21,848 nucleotides of DNA from an uncultured Oscillospiraceae bacterium. Its GTDB lineage: Bacteria; Bacillota; Clostridia; Oscillospirales; Oscillospiraceae. The position numbers and the translations under genes were made by a program. Location: positions 1 to 21,848 of the forward strand of contig CAJUNA010000029.1 in assembly GCA_910587645.1 (NCBI GenBank). The letters are read 5' to 3'. The notes beneath the pieces are model-generated. The model did not search any database and was not told where the DNA came from. It saw only the letters and a program-made list of their open reading frames with translations. This document shows positions 13,255-21,665 of the stretch, one piece after another (positions within the stretch are counted from its first letter, which is position 1; the number at the start of each line of letters is the position of its first letter).

Positions 13255-13935
13255 ATGAAGATATTGGTGGTAGACGATGAAAAACTGCTGGTAAAAGGGA
13301 TCAAATTCAACCTGGAAAACGAGGGCTACCAGGTAGAATGCGCTTACGATGGCGCGGCGGCGGTGGAACTGGCCCGCTCCGGTGGATTTGACCTGATTAT
13401 CTTGGATTTGATGATGCCAGAAATTGACGGCTTGGAAGCCTGCATGCGTATCCGGGAATTTTCCAATGTCCCGGTCATCATGCTCACCGCCCGCAGTGAG
13501 GATACTGACAAGATCATTGGCTTCGAATGCGGCGCGGACGACTACATCACCAAGCCCTTTAACATCCTGGAGCTGAAGGCCCGTATCCGCGCCATGCTCC
13601 GCCGCGCTTCCGGCGGCGCGCAGGGCAAGGCTTCCAGCCAGATCACCGCCGGCGGCCTGACCCTGGATACCGAACAGCGGGTTGCCATCCGGGATGGGGA
13701 GACCGTGGAGCTGACTGCCAAGGAGTACGACCTCATTGAGCTCCTGATGAAAAACCCCCGGCGGGTCTACAGCCGGGAAAACCTGATGAACGTGGTCTGG
13801 GGTTACAGCTACGCCGGGGATTACCGGACGGTGGATGTCCATATCCGCCGCCTGCGGGAGAAGCTGGAGCGCCAGCCGGCGGAGCCGGAATATATTCTAA
13901 CCAAGTGGGGAGTTGGCTACTATTTTAAAGGGTAG
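13255..13935 (+). CDS. OmpR/PhoB-family response regulator
   Basis: This 226-residue DNA-binding regulator is the output partner of the adjacent kinase. The receiver domain (1 to about 118) has the acidic pair D7-D8, phosphoacceptor D51 in IILDLMMPEIDG, T78 in MLTAR and K100 in YITKPF. The C-terminal winged helix (about 130-226) has ELTAKEYDLIELLMKNP, VVWGYSYAGDYRTVDVHIRRLREKL cut short here as VVWGYSYAGD and VDVHIRRLREKLE, ending GVGYYF. The ATG at 13255 has GGGAGGA 8 nt upstream; the longer open frame before it encodes nothing of the family. It resembles WalR/ResD-type regulators. The kinase gene overlaps its end. Genes controlled cannot be told from the window, though the envelope-related neighbours hint at cell-wall or spore functions (inference). 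Confidence 0.95.
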   Translation: MKILVVDDEKLLVKGIKFNLENEGYQVECAYDGAAAVELARSGGFDLIILDLMMPEIDGLEACMRIREFSNVPVIMLTARSEDTDKIIGFECGADDYITKPFNILELKARIRAMLRRASGGAQGKASSQITAGGLTLDTEQRVAIRDGETVELTAKEYDLIELLMKNPRRVYSRENLMNVVWGYSYAGDYRTVDVHIRRLREKLERQPAEPEYILTKWGVGYYFKG

Positions 13936-15343
13936 GATTTCCTTACAGCTTAAAATCAGCGCCAGCTATCTGGCCATTCTGCTGATTGTGATGGTTCTGA
14001 TGAACACCTACCCCCTGGTGGTCAGCGAGGACTTGGTGTTCCAGTCCAAATGCGCCAGCCTGCTCAGCGCCGCCGCTTCCCTCAACACCGCTGTTTCCGG
14101 CCTGGACGAGCTGACCGAGGAGAATGTGGAACAGGCCCTTACTGCCGTTAGTGTAGCGGGCGTCTCCCGGGCCATTGTTTCCGACCCCTGGGGCAAGGTG
14201 CTCTACGATACCCGTGAGGTGGGCAGTGCCGTAGGCCGGTACGTGTTCTACAACGAATTGGTGGAAGCCCTTTTGGGCAACAGCACCGCCTACAGCGTGT
14301 ACAAGGAGGGGGCATTCCACTCCTCCGCCGCCCAGCCGGTGCTCTACCGGAACCAGACCATCGGCGGCATCTACGTCTATGAATACGACACCCAGCAGGC
14401 GTCGCTGCTGGAAAACCTGAGCAGCACCCTCCTGAGCATTTCCATCGCCATCGCGGCCCTGGTGGTCATGCTCAGCGCCCTGTTCTCCCGCCAGCTTACC
14501 CGGCGGCTGGAGAGCCTGCAAGCCGCTATCCGCGGCGTACGGGAGGGCGCCTACAACCAGCGGGCCATCCTCTCCGGCCACGATGAATTCACCCAGATTG
14601 CCGGGGAATTCAACGATCTGGTAGACCGCCTGCAAGAGACGGAGAGCGCCCGGCGGCAGTTTGTGTCCGATGCTTCCCATGAACTGAAAACGCCGCTGGC
14701 GGCCATCCGCCTGCTGACGGATTCCATTTTGCAGAATGAAAACATGGACAACGCCACCGCCCGGGAGTTTGTCAGCGACATCGGCCAGGAGGCGGAGCGT
14801 CTCAGCCGCATCACGGAGGATCTGCTGCGGCTGACCCGTCTGGACAGCGGCATCGCGGAGACAGCGAAGCTGGTGGAGGTAGCCCCGGTGCTGGAGCGCG
14901 CGGCCCGGATGCTGCGGCCCGTGGCGGCGGAGAAGGGCGTAGAGCTGCTGACCGTCAGCATTACCGGCGCGGAGGCGGTGGCCACCGAGGGAGAGGTTCA
15001 CCAGATCATCTATAATCTGGCGGAAAACGCCATCAAATACAACCGTCCTGGAGGCTGTGTCCGGGTCCGGGCGGAGCCTGGGGAGGAAACCGCCATCATC
15101 ACCGTGGAGGACAATGGGATCGGCATTCCGCCGGAGGAGCTGTCCAACGTGTTCAAGCGGTTCTACCGGGTAGACAAGGCCCGCTCCCGCGCTGCCGGGG
15201 GCACAGGGCTGGGCCTGAGCATCGTCAATGACACGGTCAGCCGCCGCGGAGGCGCGATCCGCGCGGAGAACGTCCCCGGCGGAGGCACCCGGTTTGTAGT
15301 GACCCTGCCCAGTGTGCTCAGGGGGGAGGAGGAGACGCTTTGA
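13913..15343 (+). CDS. Membrane sensor histidine kinase
   Basis: This about 476-residue kinase should phosphorylate the response regulator just upstream. Layout: membrane helix 1 (about 17-38), an extracytoplasmic sensor domain (about 40-165), helix 2 (about 170-192), HAMP (about 193-245), HisKA with the phospho-accepting H256 in SDASHELKTPLAAIR, and HATPase with N-box NLAENAIKYN, G1 DNGIGIPPEE and G2 GGTGLGLSIV. The overall form is like PhoR/ResE/WalK. The start is uncertain: TTG at 13913 overlaps the regulator gene by 23 nt and has only a weak purine-rich site, and no ATG or GTG lies near the first helix. Its stop overlaps the start of the lipoprotein gene by 4 nt. The signal sensed is unknown. 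Confidence 0.93.
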   Translation: MATILKGRISLQLKISASYLAILLIVMVLMNTYPLVVSEDLVFQSKCASLLSAAASLNTAVSGLDELTEENVEQALTAVSVAGVSRAIVSDPWGKVLYDTREVGSAVGRYVFYNELVEALLGNSTAYSVYKEGAFHSSAAQPVLYRNQTIGGIYVYEYDTQQASLLENLSSTLLSISIAIAALVVMLSALFSRQLTRRLESLQAAIRGVREGAYNQRAILSGHDEFTQIAGEFNDLVDRLQETESARRQFVSDASHELKTPLAAIRLLTDSILQNENMDNATAREFVSDIGQEAERLSRITEDLLRLTRLDSGIAETAKLVEVAPVLERAARMLRPVAAEKGVELLTVSITGAEAVATEGEVHQIIYNLAENAIKYNRPGGCVRVRAEPGEETAIITVEDNGIGIPPEELSNVFKRFYRVDKARSRAAGGTGLGLSIVNDTVSRRGGAIRAENVPGGGTRFVVTLPSVLRGEEETL

Positions 15344-16257
15344 AGAAATGGATTGCCGCCTGGACACTGCTGGCCATTCTTGCGGCGGTGACGGCCTGCG
15401 CCGCGCCGGCGGAGCAGGCCGAGGGCGGCGAGGGTGTCCCCCTCTACTACTTGGTTCCGGAGGATGAAGCCCATGGAGCCGACCGCATCCGCGCCCGGAA
15501 GGAGCATTTGGGCCTTCCGGAGGATGCCGGCGTCCAGGAGCAGGCGGCGGCGGTGGTACTCCGTCTCCTGGAAGGCCCGCCGGAGGGGGATATGCGCAGC
15601 CCCTTTCCCCCGGGGGTGGAGCTTCTGGGGCTGGAGCTGTGGGACCAGACAGCCCGGGTGGATTTCAGCGAGGATTTCCGGGAGCTTTCCGGGGTGGAGC
15701 TGGTGCTGGCGGACTACTGCCTGACGCTGTCGCTGACGGCGCTGGATGGGATCCGCGCGGTTTCCGTCACCGCCCAGGGCCGACCCGTAGGCCAGCAGCC
15801 CAAGCAGGTCTTTTACGAGTGGGACGTGCTGCTCTCGGATATGGGCGATGTACTGCAAACGGTGGAGGTCTGCCTGTCCTTCCCCAACGCCGAGGGCGCC
15901 ATGGCGGTGGAACGCCGGACGATCTCCCTCTATGAGGGACAGACCTTGGCGGAAACCCTGATGGCGGCCCTGCTGGAAGGCCCGGAGAGCCGCGGCCTGG
16001 TGCGGGTCATCCCGGAGGGCTTCGCGGTTAACTATGTCCGTGTGGACAACGGGGTGTGCTACGTGAGCCTGCCGGCGGCGTCCCTGGCCTTGCTTCCGGC
16101 GGATGAGGAGACCCAGCGGCTGATCCTGTGGTCCCTGGCGGATTCCCTATATTCCCTGGATGCCATTGAAGAGATCCGGTTTTTGGCGGACGGGGAGGAG
16201 CTGGCGTTTTTCGGAGCCGTCCCGGTAGAAGCTGCCTCCGTGCGGCCCCAGGGCTAG
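15340..16257 (+). CDS. Lipoprotein with two GerMN domains (GerM-like)
   Basis: This 305-residue protein begins with a lipoprotein signal (basic KK, hydrophobic core, lipobox VTAC with C20), so it should be anchored to the outer face of the membrane. Two copies of the GerMN domain follow: about 63-150 (containing AAAVVLRLLEGPPEG and ARVDFSEDFREL) and about 198-292 (containing AETLMAALLEGPESRG and CYVSLPAASLAL). In B. subtilis GerM, a two-domain lipoprotein, the protein works in sporulation and germination at the septal membrane. Start is TTG 15340 in a TTGA overlap with the kinase stop, with GGGGGGAGGAGG upstream. This organisation, regulator-kinase-lipoprotein, suggests translational coupling, and the lipoprotein may modulate the kinase or act with it in the envelope (inference). 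Confidence 0.88.
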   Translation: MKKWIAAWTLLAILAAVTACAAPAEQAEGGEGVPLYYLVPEDEAHGADRIRARKEHLGLPEDAGVQEQAAAVVLRLLEGPPEGDMRSPFPPGVELLGLELWDQTARVDFSEDFRELSGVELVLADYCLTLSLTALDGIRAVSVTAQGRPVGQQPKQVFYEWDVLLSDMGDVLQTVEVCLSFPNAEGAMAVERRTISLYEGQTLAETLMAALLEGPESRGLVRVIPEGFAVNYVRVDNGVCYVSLPAASLALLPADEETQRLILWSLADSLYSLDAIEEIRFLADGEELAFFGAVPVEAASVRPQG

Positions 16258-16310
16258 GCCGCCTGGGAGCGGTTTGTGCCCGGACCGTCTGGAAAAACCA
16301 GCGGAACCCC

Positions 16311-16339
16311 TTGCAATCCGTCAAAAAATCCGATATAAT
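16311..16339 (+). promoter_or_regulatory. Sigma-A promoter of leuS
   Basis: TTGCAA (16311-16316) is followed after 17 nt by the consensus TATAAT (16334-16339). The leader to the leuS start is only about 85 nt, too short for a T-box. Confidence 0.82.
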
Positions 16340-16431
16340 ACCCCCTGTACAAAATTCCCCCGGCACGGGCCGGGCTTGCTGATATGCCCGCGTTTTCGCG
16401 CAGGAAAAATACAAAGAAAGTGTGATTTGCT

Positions 16432-18861
16432 TTGAAGTACGATTTTGCCGCCATTGAACCGAAATGGCAAAAACGCTGGGAAGAGGGCAAAGTATTCGCC
16501 GCTTCCGACCACAGCGATAAACCCAAGTTCTACGGGCTCATTGAATTCCCCTATCCCTCAGGCCAGGGGCTCCATGTGGGCCATCCCCGCCCTTACACCG
16601 CCATGGACATCGTTACCCGGAAAAAACGGATGGACGGGTACAACGTACTTTTTCCCATGGGCTTTGACGCTTTCGGCCTGCCCACGGAGAACTACGCCAT
16701 CAAGAACCACATCCACCCCGCCGTGGTAACAAAGGACAACATCGCCCATTTCACCAGCCAGCTAAAAATGCTGGGCTTTGGTTTCGACTGGGACCGGGTG
16801 GTGGACACCACCGACCCCAAGTATTACAAGTGGACCCAGTGGATCTTCCTCCAGCTTTTCAAGAAGGGCCTGGCCTATAAGGCCACTATGCCCGTCAACT
16901 GGTGTACCTCCTGCAAGTGCGTGCTGGCCAATGAGGAGGTAGTGGAGGGCGTATGTGAGCGGTGCGGCTCACCGGTCATCCGCAAAGAAAAGAGCCAGTG
17001 GATGCTCAAGATCACCGAATATGCCCAGCGGCTTATCGATGACCTGGACGGCCTGGATTTCATCGACCGGGTCAAGACCCAGCAGAAGAACTGGATTGGC
17101 CGCTCCACCGGCGCGGAGGTTACGTTCAAGGCCACTACTGGCGATGGCATCATCGTCTTCACCACCCGGCCCGACACCCTCTTCGGCGCGACCTACATGG
17201 TGCTCTCCCCGGAACACGAGCTGGTGAGGAAGTGGCTCCCCCAACTGAAAAACGGGGAGGAGGTCCGCGCCTACCAGCGGGCCGCCGCGTCCAAGAGCGA
17301 CCTGGAGCGGACGGAGCTGAATAAGGAAAAGACCGGCGTATGCCTGGACGGTGTACGGGGCGTGAACCCGGTCACCGGCCGGGAGATCCCCATTTTTATC
17401 TCTGACTACGTGCTGTCCACTTACGGCACCGGCGCCATCATGGCGGTGCCGGCCCACGATGACCGGGACTGGGAGTTTGCGAAGAAATTCGGCTGTGAGA
17501 TTATTGAGGTAGTTTCCGGCGGCGGGGATGTGCAGAAGGCCGCCTTTACCGCCAAGGATGAAACCGGTATTTTGGTGAACTCCGATTTCCTCAACGGCCT
17601 GACGGTCAAGGACGCCATCCCCGCCATCACTAAATGGCTGGAAGAGAAGGGCATTGGCGCGGCAAAGGTCAATTACAAGCTCCGCGACTGGGTGTTTTCC
17701 CGCCAGCGGTACTGGGGCGAACCGATCCCCATGGTCTGGTGTGAGAAGTGCGGCTGGCAGCCCCTCCCGGAGGATCAGCTCCCCCTGCTGCTGCCGGAGG
17801 TGGAGAGCTATGAGCCTACCGACGACGGCGAAAGCCCCTTGAGCAAAATGGCCGGTTGGGTCAGCACTGTCTGCCCCTGCTGCGGAGGCCCCGCCAGGAG
17901 GGAGACCGACACCATGCCCCAGTGGGCCGGGTCCAGCTGGTACTTCCTGCGGTATATGGATCCCCACAATGATAACGCCCTGGCGTCCAAGGAAGCCCTG
18001 GACTACTGGTCTCCAGTGGACTGGTACAACGGAGGCATGGAGCACACCACCCTGCACCTGCTCTACAGCCGGTTCTGGCATAAATTCCTCTATGATATCG
18101 GCGTAGTCCCCACGAAAGAGCCGTACCGGAAACGCACCAGCCACGGCATGATCCTGGGCGAGGGCGGCGAGAAAATGAGCAAATCCAGAGGCAACGTGGT
18201 CAATCCGGACGATGTGGTGAAGGCCTACGGCGCGGATACCCTGCGGCTGTATATCATGTTCATTGGCGACTTTGAAAAGGCCGCTGCATGGTCTGATAAC
18301 GCGGTAAAAGGCTGCAAGCGGTTCCTGGACCGGGTTTGGAACCTGTCTGAAAGCTGCGGCGGCAGCCTGGCGCATACGCCTGCTAACGAAGCCAGCATTC
18401 ATAAGACCGTCAAAAAGGTGTCCGATGACATCGAAGCGATGAAGTTCAATACCGCCATCGCCTCCATGATGTCGCTGGTGAATGATTTCTATGCCAACGG
18501 CTGCTCCAAGGGCGATATGAAAACCCTGGTGCTGCTGCTGAGTCCCTTTGCGCCCCACGTGTGCGAGGAACTGTGGGAGAACATGGGCTTTGCCGCCGCC
18601 GAGGGGAAGATGGCCTGCCAGTCCGCGTGGCCTGCTTACGATGAGAGCAAGACTGCCGCGTCCGCTGTGGATATGGCCGTCCAAGTCCAGGGCAAGCTGA
18701 AAGGCACCATCCACGTCCCTGTGGACAGCGAGGAAGCTGTCGTGGTGGATGCTGCCAAAGCCGTGGACAGGGTGGCTAAGGCGATGGAAGGAATGGAAAT
18801 CGTCAAGGTTATCCATGTGAAGAATAAGCTAGTGAATCTTATCGTTAAGCCTGCTAAATAA
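16432..18861 (+). CDS. leuS: Leucyl-tRNA synthetase
   Basis: LeuRS joins leucine to tRNA-Leu in the cytoplasm. The 809-residue protein has the class Ia HIGH motif as HVGH (48-51) after FPYPSGQGL, a four-cysteine zinc module (CTSCKCVLANEEVVEGVCERC), the CP1 editing domain with TTRPDTLFGATYMVLSPEH cut here to TTRPDTLFGATYM and the Asp-bearing VPAHDDRDWEFA, a second Cys module (CEKCGWQ, CPCCGGPARRETDTMPQWAGSS shortened to CPCCGG), and KMSKS at 581-585 in GEKMSKSRGN. The anticodon-binding and C-terminal domains are complete. Translation starts at TTG 16432 (KYDFAAIEPKWQKRWEE); the Shine-Dalgarno is weak (AAGAAAG). It has its own promoter and terminator, so it is monocistronic. Confidence 0.98.
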   Translation: MKYDFAAIEPKWQKRWEEGKVFAASDHSDKPKFYGLIEFPYPSGQGLHVGHPRPYTAMDIVTRKKRMDGYNVLFPMGFDAFGLPTENYAIKNHIHPAVVTKDNIAHFTSQLKMLGFGFDWDRVVDTTDPKYYKWTQWIFLQLFKKGLAYKATMPVNWCTSCKCVLANEEVVEGVCERCGSPVIRKEKSQWMLKITEYAQRLIDDLDGLDFIDRVKTQQKNWIGRSTGAEVTFKATTGDGIIVFTTRPDTLFGATYMVLSPEHELVRKWLPQLKNGEEVRAYQRAAASKSDLERTELNKEKTGVCLDGVRGVNPVTGREIPIFISDYVLSTYGTGAIMAVPAHDDRDWEFAKKFGCEIIEVVSGGGDVQKAAFTAKDETGILVNSDFLNGLTVKDAIPAITKWLEEKGIGAAKVNYKLRDWVFSRQRYWGEPIPMVWCEKCGWQPLPEDQLPLLLPEVESYEPTDDGESPLSKMAGWVSTVCPCCGGPARRETDTMPQWAGSSWYFLRYMDPHNDNALASKEALDYWSPVDWYNGGMEHTTLHLLYSRFWHKFLYDIGVVPTKEPYRKRTSHGMILGEGGEKMSKSRGNVVNPDDVVKAYGADTLRLYIMFIGDFEKAAAWSDNAVKGCKRFLDRVWNLSESCGGSLAHTPANEASIHKTVKKVSDDIEAMKFNTAIASMMSLVNDFYANGCSKGDMKTLVLLLSPFAPHVCEELWENMGFAAAEGKMACQSAWPAYDESKTAASAVDMAVQVQGKLKGTIHVPVDSEEAVVVDAAKAVDRVAKAMEGMEIVKVIHVKNKLVNLIVKPAK

Positions 18862-18891
18862 GGCTTTTCAAACGCTGTACACGCAATGAAG

Positions 18892-18934
18892 AAGGACCGT
18901 CCGGCGGCTGGATGCCGTGGGACGGTCCTTTTTT
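18892..18934 (+). terminator. Rho-independent terminator of leuS
   Basis: An 11-bp stem, AAGGACCGTCC (18892-18902) with GGACGGTCCTT (18920-18930), has an internal CGGC/GCCG pairing in its loop and is followed by TTTT. It lies 30 nt after the leuS stop and between convergent genes, so it may also slow the minus-strand metK unit. Confidence 0.9.
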
Positions 18935-18965
18935 ATGCGCTTTTCAATGGGGGAAGAATGTACTG

Positions 18966-19652
18966 TTAGAATTCGGGGCCGGCCGGCGTACCGGGCAGGT
19001 CCTCCGCACGTTTCAGGCCGGAGCCGTACTTGGAAAGACGGTAGCCCCGCCGGAAAAGCAGCGCCCCCAGCAGCACCAGCGCAAAACCGATGGCCGTCAT
19101 AACCCAGCAGGCGGTAAAGTTCACATACCGGACTACCAGCGGCTCCCCCAGGCTCTCAATGACATCGTCCGTCAGCTCCAGCTCGTCCCGGAGATAGTCT
19201 TTGAAATATCCGGCAAGCTGCGGTTCCAGAACCTCTACCTTGCCGTCCATGGAAAACTCCGCCGCGGGCTCCTCGCCAGTCATCATGTAGGTCCAGGTCT
19301 CCTCAATCAGGCCGTCCAGGACCTCCACATCCGCCTGGCGGCCCTTCATGGCGATAAAGGCGTCCGCCGTAGGAACCAGGTAGTACATGCCGGAGGCCTT
19401 GCCCGCGCTGCGGGAACCGTCCTTGTACTGGGTATAGGTTTCCTCAGAGGCAAAGGTGTCAAAGACGTAGGGGACCTTGCCGGAAACATGGTCGCCGGCT
19501 TTCACCTGGGTCCCTTCCTCCAGCAGCTCCTCAAAGCTGATAGCGGGCTTCAGGGCGATAATGTCCTCCGGGATGGATTGAAACAGCAGCATACCGCCGA
19601 TGGCGAACAGCATAATCACGCCCCAGTTGATCCCTCTGAAAATATGCTTCAT
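18966..19652 (-). CDS. Uncharacterised membrane protein, second gene after metK
   Basis: Not recognised with certainty. The 228-residue protein starts MKHIFRGINWGVIMLFAIGG, giving a membrane helix at about 8-27, then an extracytoplasmic or cytoplasmic middle domain of about 150 residues rich in Glu, Asp and Tyr (for example ASGMYYLVPTADAFIAMKG), and a second helix at about 190-210 (TACWVMTAIGFALVLLGALL) with a short basic tail. No catalytic motif or cysteine cluster is visible. The ATG at 19650-19652 is backed by AAGGAGGA whose bases overlap the stop of the preceding gene, so translation is probably coupled. With its partner it lies directly behind metK with no terminator between, so it should be subject to the same SAM riboswitch. 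Two-helix bitopic topology is a visual estimate. Confidence 0.8.
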   Translation of the reverse strand: MKHIFRGINWGVIMLFAIGGMLLFQSIPEDIIALKPAISFEELLEEGTQVKAGDHVSGKVPYVFDTFASEETYTQYKDGSRSAGKASGMYYLVPTADAFIAMKGRQADVEVLDGLIEETWTYMMTGEEPAAEFSMDGKVEVLEPQLAGYFKDYLRDELELTDDVIESLGEPLVVRYVNFTACWVMTAIGFALVLLGALLFRRGYRLSKYGSGLKRAEDLPGTPAGPEF

Positions 19653-19668
19653 GGTTGTTGCATCCTCC

Positions 19669-20265
19669 TTATTTGGGCCGCAGCATACGGCCCTTTTTAT
19701 CCACGCCCAGCGCGTTGTTGACCTTTTCCTGGAAGGCCTCCGCAAAGGGAGGGAAGGCCTCGGCTTCCTCAGGCTGCTGGATATTGACCCGGCACTCCTT
19801 GCCCAGCTTGGTATTGCTGGCGTCCACGGAGAGCTGGAAGAAATTGTTCCGTTTCCCGGGGAATTTCAGCAGCAGCAGGTGGCCGTTGCCGCCCACATAT
19901 TCCAGGTTTTCCGCGCTGGCTCGGACAGGCTCGGTGTAAACGATCCGGTCGCCCTCCACGCCAATGGGGACGACCCAGACGTGGTCTGTCTGGTCGGGGC
20001 GGAAGCCAACGGCGTAGTAGTGGTAGTAGCGGATGCGGCCCTGATACTCTGTGCTGTGGGCATAGGCGGCGGTGTACTGCCCGCCGTCTGGGACCAGATT
20101 GGTGATGATTTTGCGGATTTCGTCCTTCTCCTTGCTGTTTACGCCTTTTTTCTCATCGAAGGACATTTTGATCCACAATACGGCGAAAGCCGCGGCGAAA
20201 AGGACGATCGTAATGATAAATACCTGGGGCGTAACGCCCACCATATCAGCCAGTTTTTGAATCAT
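19669..20265 (-). CDS. Uncharacterised single-pass membrane protein, first gene after metK
   Basis: Not recognised. The 198-residue product has one membrane helix near its N-terminus (about 12-32, TPQVFIITIVLFAAAFAVLW), then a soluble domain with alternating hydrophobic and aromatic segments (IRYYHYYAVGF, HVWVVPIG, HLLLLKFPGKRNNFFQLSVD) that suggest a beta-rich fold. No cysteine cluster, nucleotide-binding or protease motif is visible. The ATG at 20263-20265 has GGAGGA 8 nt upstream. It follows the metK stop by 39 nt with no terminator between, and the next gene follows by 16 nt with a Shine-Dalgarno overlapping this gene's stop. The pair is probably one functional unit. No function is proposed. 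Confidence 0.82.
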   Translation of the reverse strand: MIQKLADMVGVTPQVFIITIVLFAAAFAVLWIKMSFDEKKGVNSKEKDEIRKIITNLVPDGGQYTAAYAHSTEYQGRIRYYHYYAVGFRPDQTDHVWVVPIGVEGDRIVYTEPVRASAENLEYVGGNGHLLLLKFPGKRNNFFQLSVDASNTKLGKECRVNIQQPEEAEAFPPFAEAFQEKVNNALGVDKKGRMLRPK

Positions 20266-20304
20266 CGTCTGCTTCCTCCAGTGAACACAGTTCCTCTTTT
20301 CGGA

Positions 20305-21459
20305 TTATTTGGCGGCGCGAAGTGCTTCCGCCATGTCCAGCTTCTCCCAGGGCAGGTCAATGTCCGTGCGGCCAAAATGGCCGTAAGCGGCGGTCTGCTC
20401 ATAAATGGGGCGGCGCAGGTCCAGGCGGGTGATGATTTTGCCGGGGCGGAGGTCGAAGAGGCTGCGTACCATCTCGCCCAGGCGCTCATCGGAGACCACC
20501 CCAGTACCCTGGCTGTCCACCAGGACGGAAACCGGCTCACTGACGCCGATCGCGTAAGCCAGCTCGATGTGGCAGCGGCGGGCCAGCCCAGCGGCCACCA
20601 CGTTCTTGGCCGCGTAGCGGGCCATGTAGGCAGCGGAGCGGTCTACCTTGGTGGGATCCTTGCCGGAGAAGCAGCCGCCGCCGTGGCTGGCGGAACCGCC
20701 GTAGGTATCAACGATGATCTTCCGTCCCGTCAGGCCGGAGTCGCCCACAGGGCCGCCGATGACAAAGCGTCCGGTGGGGTTGATAAAGAACTTGGTGTCC
20801 TGGTCGATGTACTGAGCGGGGACGACCGGCTTGACCACTGTTTCCACAATGGCTTCCCGCAGGTCCTCAATAGCAATATCCGGGTCGTGCTGGGTAGAAA
20901 CCACGATAGCGGGGCAGCGCAGGACTTTGCCGTCCGGGTCGTACTCCACCGTGACCTGGCTCTTGCCGTCGGGGCGCAGCCACTTCAATTCGCCGCTCTT
21001 GCGCACAGCGGCCAGGCGGCGGCAGATCGCGTGGGCCAGGGAGATGGGCGCGGGCATCAGCTCCGGCGTCTCATCGCAGGCGTAGCCGAACATCATGCCC
21101 TGGTCGCCGGCGCCGATGGCTTCATCGTTTTCGCCGTCCACGCCCATGGCGATGTCGCCGCTCTGTTCATCGATGGTAGTGAGTACCGCGCAGCTTCTGG
21201 CGTCAAAGCCGTAAGCGGGGTCATTGTAGCCGATCTTGTCCACCGTGCGGCGGACGATGCTGGGGATGTCCACATAGCACTTGGTGGAGATCTCGCCCAT
21301 CACCGTCACCATGCCGGTGGTAGTTACCGTCTCGCAGGCAACGCGCCCGTTGGGATCCTGGGCCAGGATAGCGTCCAGGACAGCATCGGAGATCTGGTCG
21401 CAGACCTTGTCGGGATGTCCTTCTGTTACGGATTCGGATGTAAAAATGCGGTGTGCCAT
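20305..21459 (-). CDS. metK: S-adenosylmethionine synthetase
   Basis: MetK makes SAM, the main methyl donor, from methionine and ATP. The 384-residue protein has the family blocks FTSESVTEGHPDKVCDQISD at the N-terminus, GDQGMMFGYACDE (ATP-binding), a GPVGDSGLTGRKIIVDTYGG stretch, and the P-loop-like GGGCFSGKDPTKVDRS. The usual form of the last is GGGAFSGKD; the Cys is a local variation that may or may not matter. The start is the ATG at 21457-21459, after GAGAGG; an in-frame upstream ATG at 21546 would lie inside the riboswitch and is not used. A SAM-I riboswitch with terminator and a consensus promoter lie upstream, so expression should fall when SAM is plentiful. Confidence 0.98.
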   Translation of the reverse strand: MAHRIFTSESVTEGHPDKVCDQISDAVLDAILAQDPNGRVACETVTTTGMVTVMGEISTKCYVDIPSIVRRTVDKIGYNDPAYGFDARSCAVLTTIDEQSGDIAMGVDGENDEAIGAGDQGMMFGYACDETPELMPAPISLAHAICRRLAAVRKSGELKWLRPDGKSQVTVEYDPDGKVLRCPAIVVSTQHDPDIAIEDLREAIVETVVKPVVPAQYIDQDTKFFINPTGRFVIGGPVGDSGLTGRKIIVDTYGGSASHGGGCFSGKDPTKVDRSAAYMARYAAKNVVAAGLARRCHIELAYAIGVSEPVSVLVDSQGTGVVSDERLGEMVRSLFDLRPGKIITRLDLRRPIYEQTAAYGHFGRTDIDLPWEKLDMAEALRAAK

Positions 21460-21498
21460 AGTAAAATTCCTCTCTTTCATGTTTGGGTGGAGGCGTGC

Positions 21499-21525
21499 AA
21501 AAAAGCACGCCTTGGCGGCGTGCTT
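21499..21525 (-). terminator. Terminator of the metK SAM riboswitch
   Basis: On the minus strand AAGCACGCC and GGCGTGCTT (21503-21511 and 21517-21525) form a stem with a 5-nt loop, followed by six T. It lies between the aptamer and the metK start as the expression platform. A second copy of the arm (AGGCGTGC, 21491-21498) gives an alternative pairing. Confidence 0.88.
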
Positions 21526-21541
21526 GGAAGGGTTTAGGTTC

Positions 21542-21632
21542 CTCATCTTTCGCTGACCGCCGGAATTGGCACCTTGCTGAAAGCAGGTTGCCGTGGCTTC
21601 ATCGGGCCGTTCCCTCCGCCACTCTTGATAAG
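21542..21632 (-). promoter_or_regulatory. SAM-I (S-box) riboswitch
   Basis: The minus strand reads CTTATCAAGAG, GGCGGAGGGAACGGCCCGATGAAGC (given here as GGCGGAGGGA and GCCCGATGAAGC), CGGCAACC, AAGGTGCCAATTCC and GCGAAAGATGAG in the canonical order of the S-box consensus. P1 is CTTATC with GATGAG. SAM binding should favour the downstream terminator, shutting off metK and the two genes behind it. The consensus is recognised from memory. Confidence 0.95.
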
Positions 21633-21665
21633 GTATGTGGTTGTGTCTGGTTGTAAACCAGGATT

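Noticed and set aside
16340..16431. Possible T-box leader before leuS
   Set aside because: The leader is only about 92 nt and lacks the conserved T-box sequence.
16969..18816. A 615-codon minus-strand frame across leuS
   Set aside because: It mirrors leuS codons and shows no family similarity; leuS on the plus strand is complete.
19600..21537. A 645-codon plus-strand frame across metK and its downstream gene
   Set aside because: Shadow of metK and the SAM riboswitch; composition is biased and no motif is present.
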